Below, piece after piece: positions 62,448-64,000 of a stretch of DNA of 64,000 nt (positions are counted from its first letter, which is position 1; each line of letters begins with the position of its first letter). Both the position numbers and the translations under genes were made by a program. The stretch is taken from NCBI GenBank assembly GCA_025728535.1, contig JAOBJO010000001.1, positions 152,027 through 216,026 on the forward strand, written 5' to 3'. The stretch comes from Candidatus Lightella neohaematopini. GTDB taxonomy: Bacteria; Pseudomonadota; Gammaproteobacteria; Enterobacterales; Enterobacteriaceae. Under the pieces are notes generated by a model. That model was given only the letters and a program-made list of their open reading frames with translations. It was not told where the DNA came from and ran no database searches.

Positions 62448-63062
62448 CTAATTAATCTCTTTTATGCTAAGGTGTAAGTAAGAGTACTTAATCATTAATT
62501 TTATTATCTTTAACATATTATTATCATTAATATAACTAATAATATTATTAGATCTGTTAATTACAGAAATATAATTATGATGACGAAAATAATATTTAAT
62601 AATGCTAATTTTTTTTTTTAGTATTATTTTTTTGGTATATAACAAATAATAATTTAACAATCTGTTATTTTTAAATAATAGATTATTTTTTTTTAAGTTA
62701 TTAAATATTTTAAACGCATATATAATATTCTGATAATTATGCTTATTTAAATCAAATAATTTACCATGATATAATCTAATATAAATTAATCCTTTTAAAT
62801 ACATTAATTTATCGATATTATACTTTTCAGTAGATTTTTTTATAAATATATCAATAATAACTAATAATTTACGTAAGCTGGTTAAACCAGAATTATTAAT
62901 TATTAATGTTTCATTGATATCATTTTTATATTTACAAATGACATCATTTATTATCTTATTATTTTTATTTATGTTACAATAACATTGTCTTCCTATAAAT
63001 AGATTAATATTACTAAATAATAATACAATAACAAAATATTTTCTTAGAAATGATACAAACAT
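62448..63062 (-). CDS. bamD: Degenerate outer-membrane assembly factor BamD
   Basis: BamD is the TPR lipoprotein of the BAM complex that inserts outer-membrane proteins. The 204 residues (E. coli 245) match only weakly: YLKGLIYIRLY (E. coli YMRGLTNMAL) and SIIKYYFRHHNYISVINR (E. coli SVAEYYTERGAWVAVVNR). Position between aroF and rluD, divergent from rluD, is as in E. coli and decides the call. There is a hydrophobic N-terminus but no clear lipobox before the Cys residues at 27 and 29. An A11 tract (coding strand, 62609-62619) encodes LKKKI. It may be functional but fast-evolving. Confidence 0.75.
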   Translation of the reverse strand: MFVSFLRKYFVIVLLFSNINLFIGRQCYCNINKNNKIINDVICKYKNDINETLIINNSGLTSLRKLLVIIDIFIKKSTEKYNIDKLMYLKGLIYIRLYHGKLFDLNKHNYQNIIYAFKIFNNLKKNNLLFKNNRLLNYYLLYTKKIILKKKISIIKYYFRHHNYISVINRSNNIISYINDNNMLKIIKLMIKYSYLHLSIKEIN

Positions 63063-63081
63063 AGTTTTAAACTACTAATTA

Positions 63082-63993
63082 ATGAAAATAAATAATATTT
63101 CCTATATTATCAAAAGAGAACAACATGGAAAAAGATTAGATAAAGTAATTACAAAATTAATAAAAATATATTCTAGAACAAGAATAAAATATTTTATACT
63201 AAACAAACTAGTAAAAGTTAATGATAATATCGTATCTAATCCAGATAAAAAAGTTTTTAATAACGATAAAATAGAACTTAATATTAATTTATCTAAAAAT
63301 AATATTCTTGCTCCTAAAAATATTAAATTAAATATTATTTATGAAGATAGTAATATATTAATAATAAATAAACAAAGTAATCTTACTATGTATTCTAACA
63401 GGAACTGCAATAGTTTATTGAATGCTATACTATATTATTATCCATTAAATATTAATTTACCCAGAGTTGGTATTGTACATAGATTAGACAAAGATACAAC
63501 AGGTATCTTGATAATAGCAAAAAATTTAACAACTCAATATAAACTAACACAAATAATAAAAAATAAACAAATATCTAAAAGGTATTTAGCAATAGTACAT
63601 GGACACACCAAAAAATATGGATCTATAATTAAACCAATATCTAGAAACATAAATAATCGTACTTGTATGAAAATATGTAACTATGGAAAATTATCTATTA
63701 CTCACTTTAAAGTTATAAAATATTTTAAGTATTACACTTATTTAAGTATAATACCAGAAACTGGTAGAACTCATCAAATTAGAGTACATATGTCATATAT
63801 TAATCATCCAATATTAGGTGATACAAAATACAATAATATTTTTGTAGATAAAAAAAATAATATAAAATTTAATAGACAAGCATTACATTCATATAAAATA
63901 AAATTTAATTATCCATTTAATAATAGTAAAAAAATATGGTATGCTCCTTTACCTAAAGATATGAAAATGTTACTAAAAAAATTATCCAAGTAA
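63082..63993 (+). CDS. rluD: 23S rRNA pseudouridine(1911/1915/1917) synthase
   Basis: Modifies helix 69 of 23S rRNA. It has 303 residues (E. coli 326). An S4-like RNA-binding domain (GKRLDKVITKL to VKVNDNIV) is followed by the catalytic [18 protein letters not shown] and ETGRTHQIRVHMSYINHPILGD. The usual NKPxxLVVHPG segment has eroded to NKQSNLTMYSN. The acidic C-terminal tail of E. coli RluD is missing. It is head-to-head with bamD, 19 nt apart. Confidence 0.95.
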   Translation: MKINNISYIIKREQHGKRLDKVITKLIKIYSRTRIKYFILNKLVKVNDNIVSNPDKKVFNNDKIELNINLSKNNILAPKNIKLNIIYEDSNILIINKQSNLTMYSNRNCNSLLNAILYYYPLNINLPRVGIVHRLDKDTTGILIIAKNLTTQYKLTQIIKNKQISKRYLAIVHGHTKKYGSIIKPISRNINNRTCMKICNYGKLSITHFKVIKYFKYYTYLSIIPETGRTHQIRVHMSYINHPILGDTKYNNIFVDKKNNIKFNRQALHSYKIKFNYPFNNSKKIWYAPLPKDMKMLLKKLSK

Positions 63994-64000
63994 TATTTAT

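Overview
This window looks like a piece of the strongly reduced, extremely AT-rich chromosome (roughly a fifth to a quarter GC by eye, not counted) of a gammaproteobacterial, Enterobacterales-like endosymbiont, most plausibly of an insect. Almost every gene is a single-copy housekeeping gene whose protein aligns with its E. coli counterpart. Local gene order is E. coli-like but with most intervening genes removed (rne/rpmF-fabHDG-acpP-pabC-tmk-holB-ycfH-hinT-lpoB; talA-tktB-dapE; nuoA-N; folC-accD-truA-pdxB-fabB-aroC-prmB; nupC-gltX-tRNA-Val; ffh-rpsP-rimM-trmD-rplS-aroF-bamD-rluD). I see no insertion sequence, phage, CRISPR or plasmid gene. I cannot name the species.

Layout. 1-5.2 kb: the end of holA, lipB (frameshifted in an A10 run), lipA, lgt and a shortened rne. 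5.5-13.1 kb: a forward fatty-acid, nucleotide and cell-envelope block from rpmF to lpoB. 13.1-31.1 kb: nfo, a BRCT-less ligA, talA, tktB, dapE, pmbA, tsaB, pabB, udk, metG, accC-accB-aroQ, mreB and tldD. 31.1-45.5 kb: a complete 13-gene complex I operon on the minus strand. 45.5-53.7 kb: a decayed spacer, then folC, accD, truA, a dead pdxB, fabB, aroC and prmB. 54-64 kb: nupC, gltX, a tRNA-Val, mnmA, ffh-rpsP-rimM-trmD-rplS, aroF, a reduced bamD and rluD.

Together the genes support type II fatty acid synthesis (AccB, AccC, AccD, FabH, FabD, FabG, AcpP, FabB). It feeds lipids and, through octanoyl-ACP, lipoate (LipB, LipA). Other modules are folate (PabB, PabC, FolC), the shikimate pathway (AroF, AroQ, AroC), NADH-driven respiration, the non-oxidative pentose phosphate route, DAP/peptidoglycan and lipoprotein functions, and core replication and translation. 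B6 synthesis through PdxB has been lost.

I found no new multi-gene system. What deserves a second look is degeneration and possible rescue: the lipB frameshift exactly at its catalytic lysine codon, long A tracts in metG and bamD, a colinear pdxB fossil, Ffh with a nearly methionine-free M domain, loss of terminal domains from LigA, RNase E and MetG, and convergent genes packed with almost no room for terminators.
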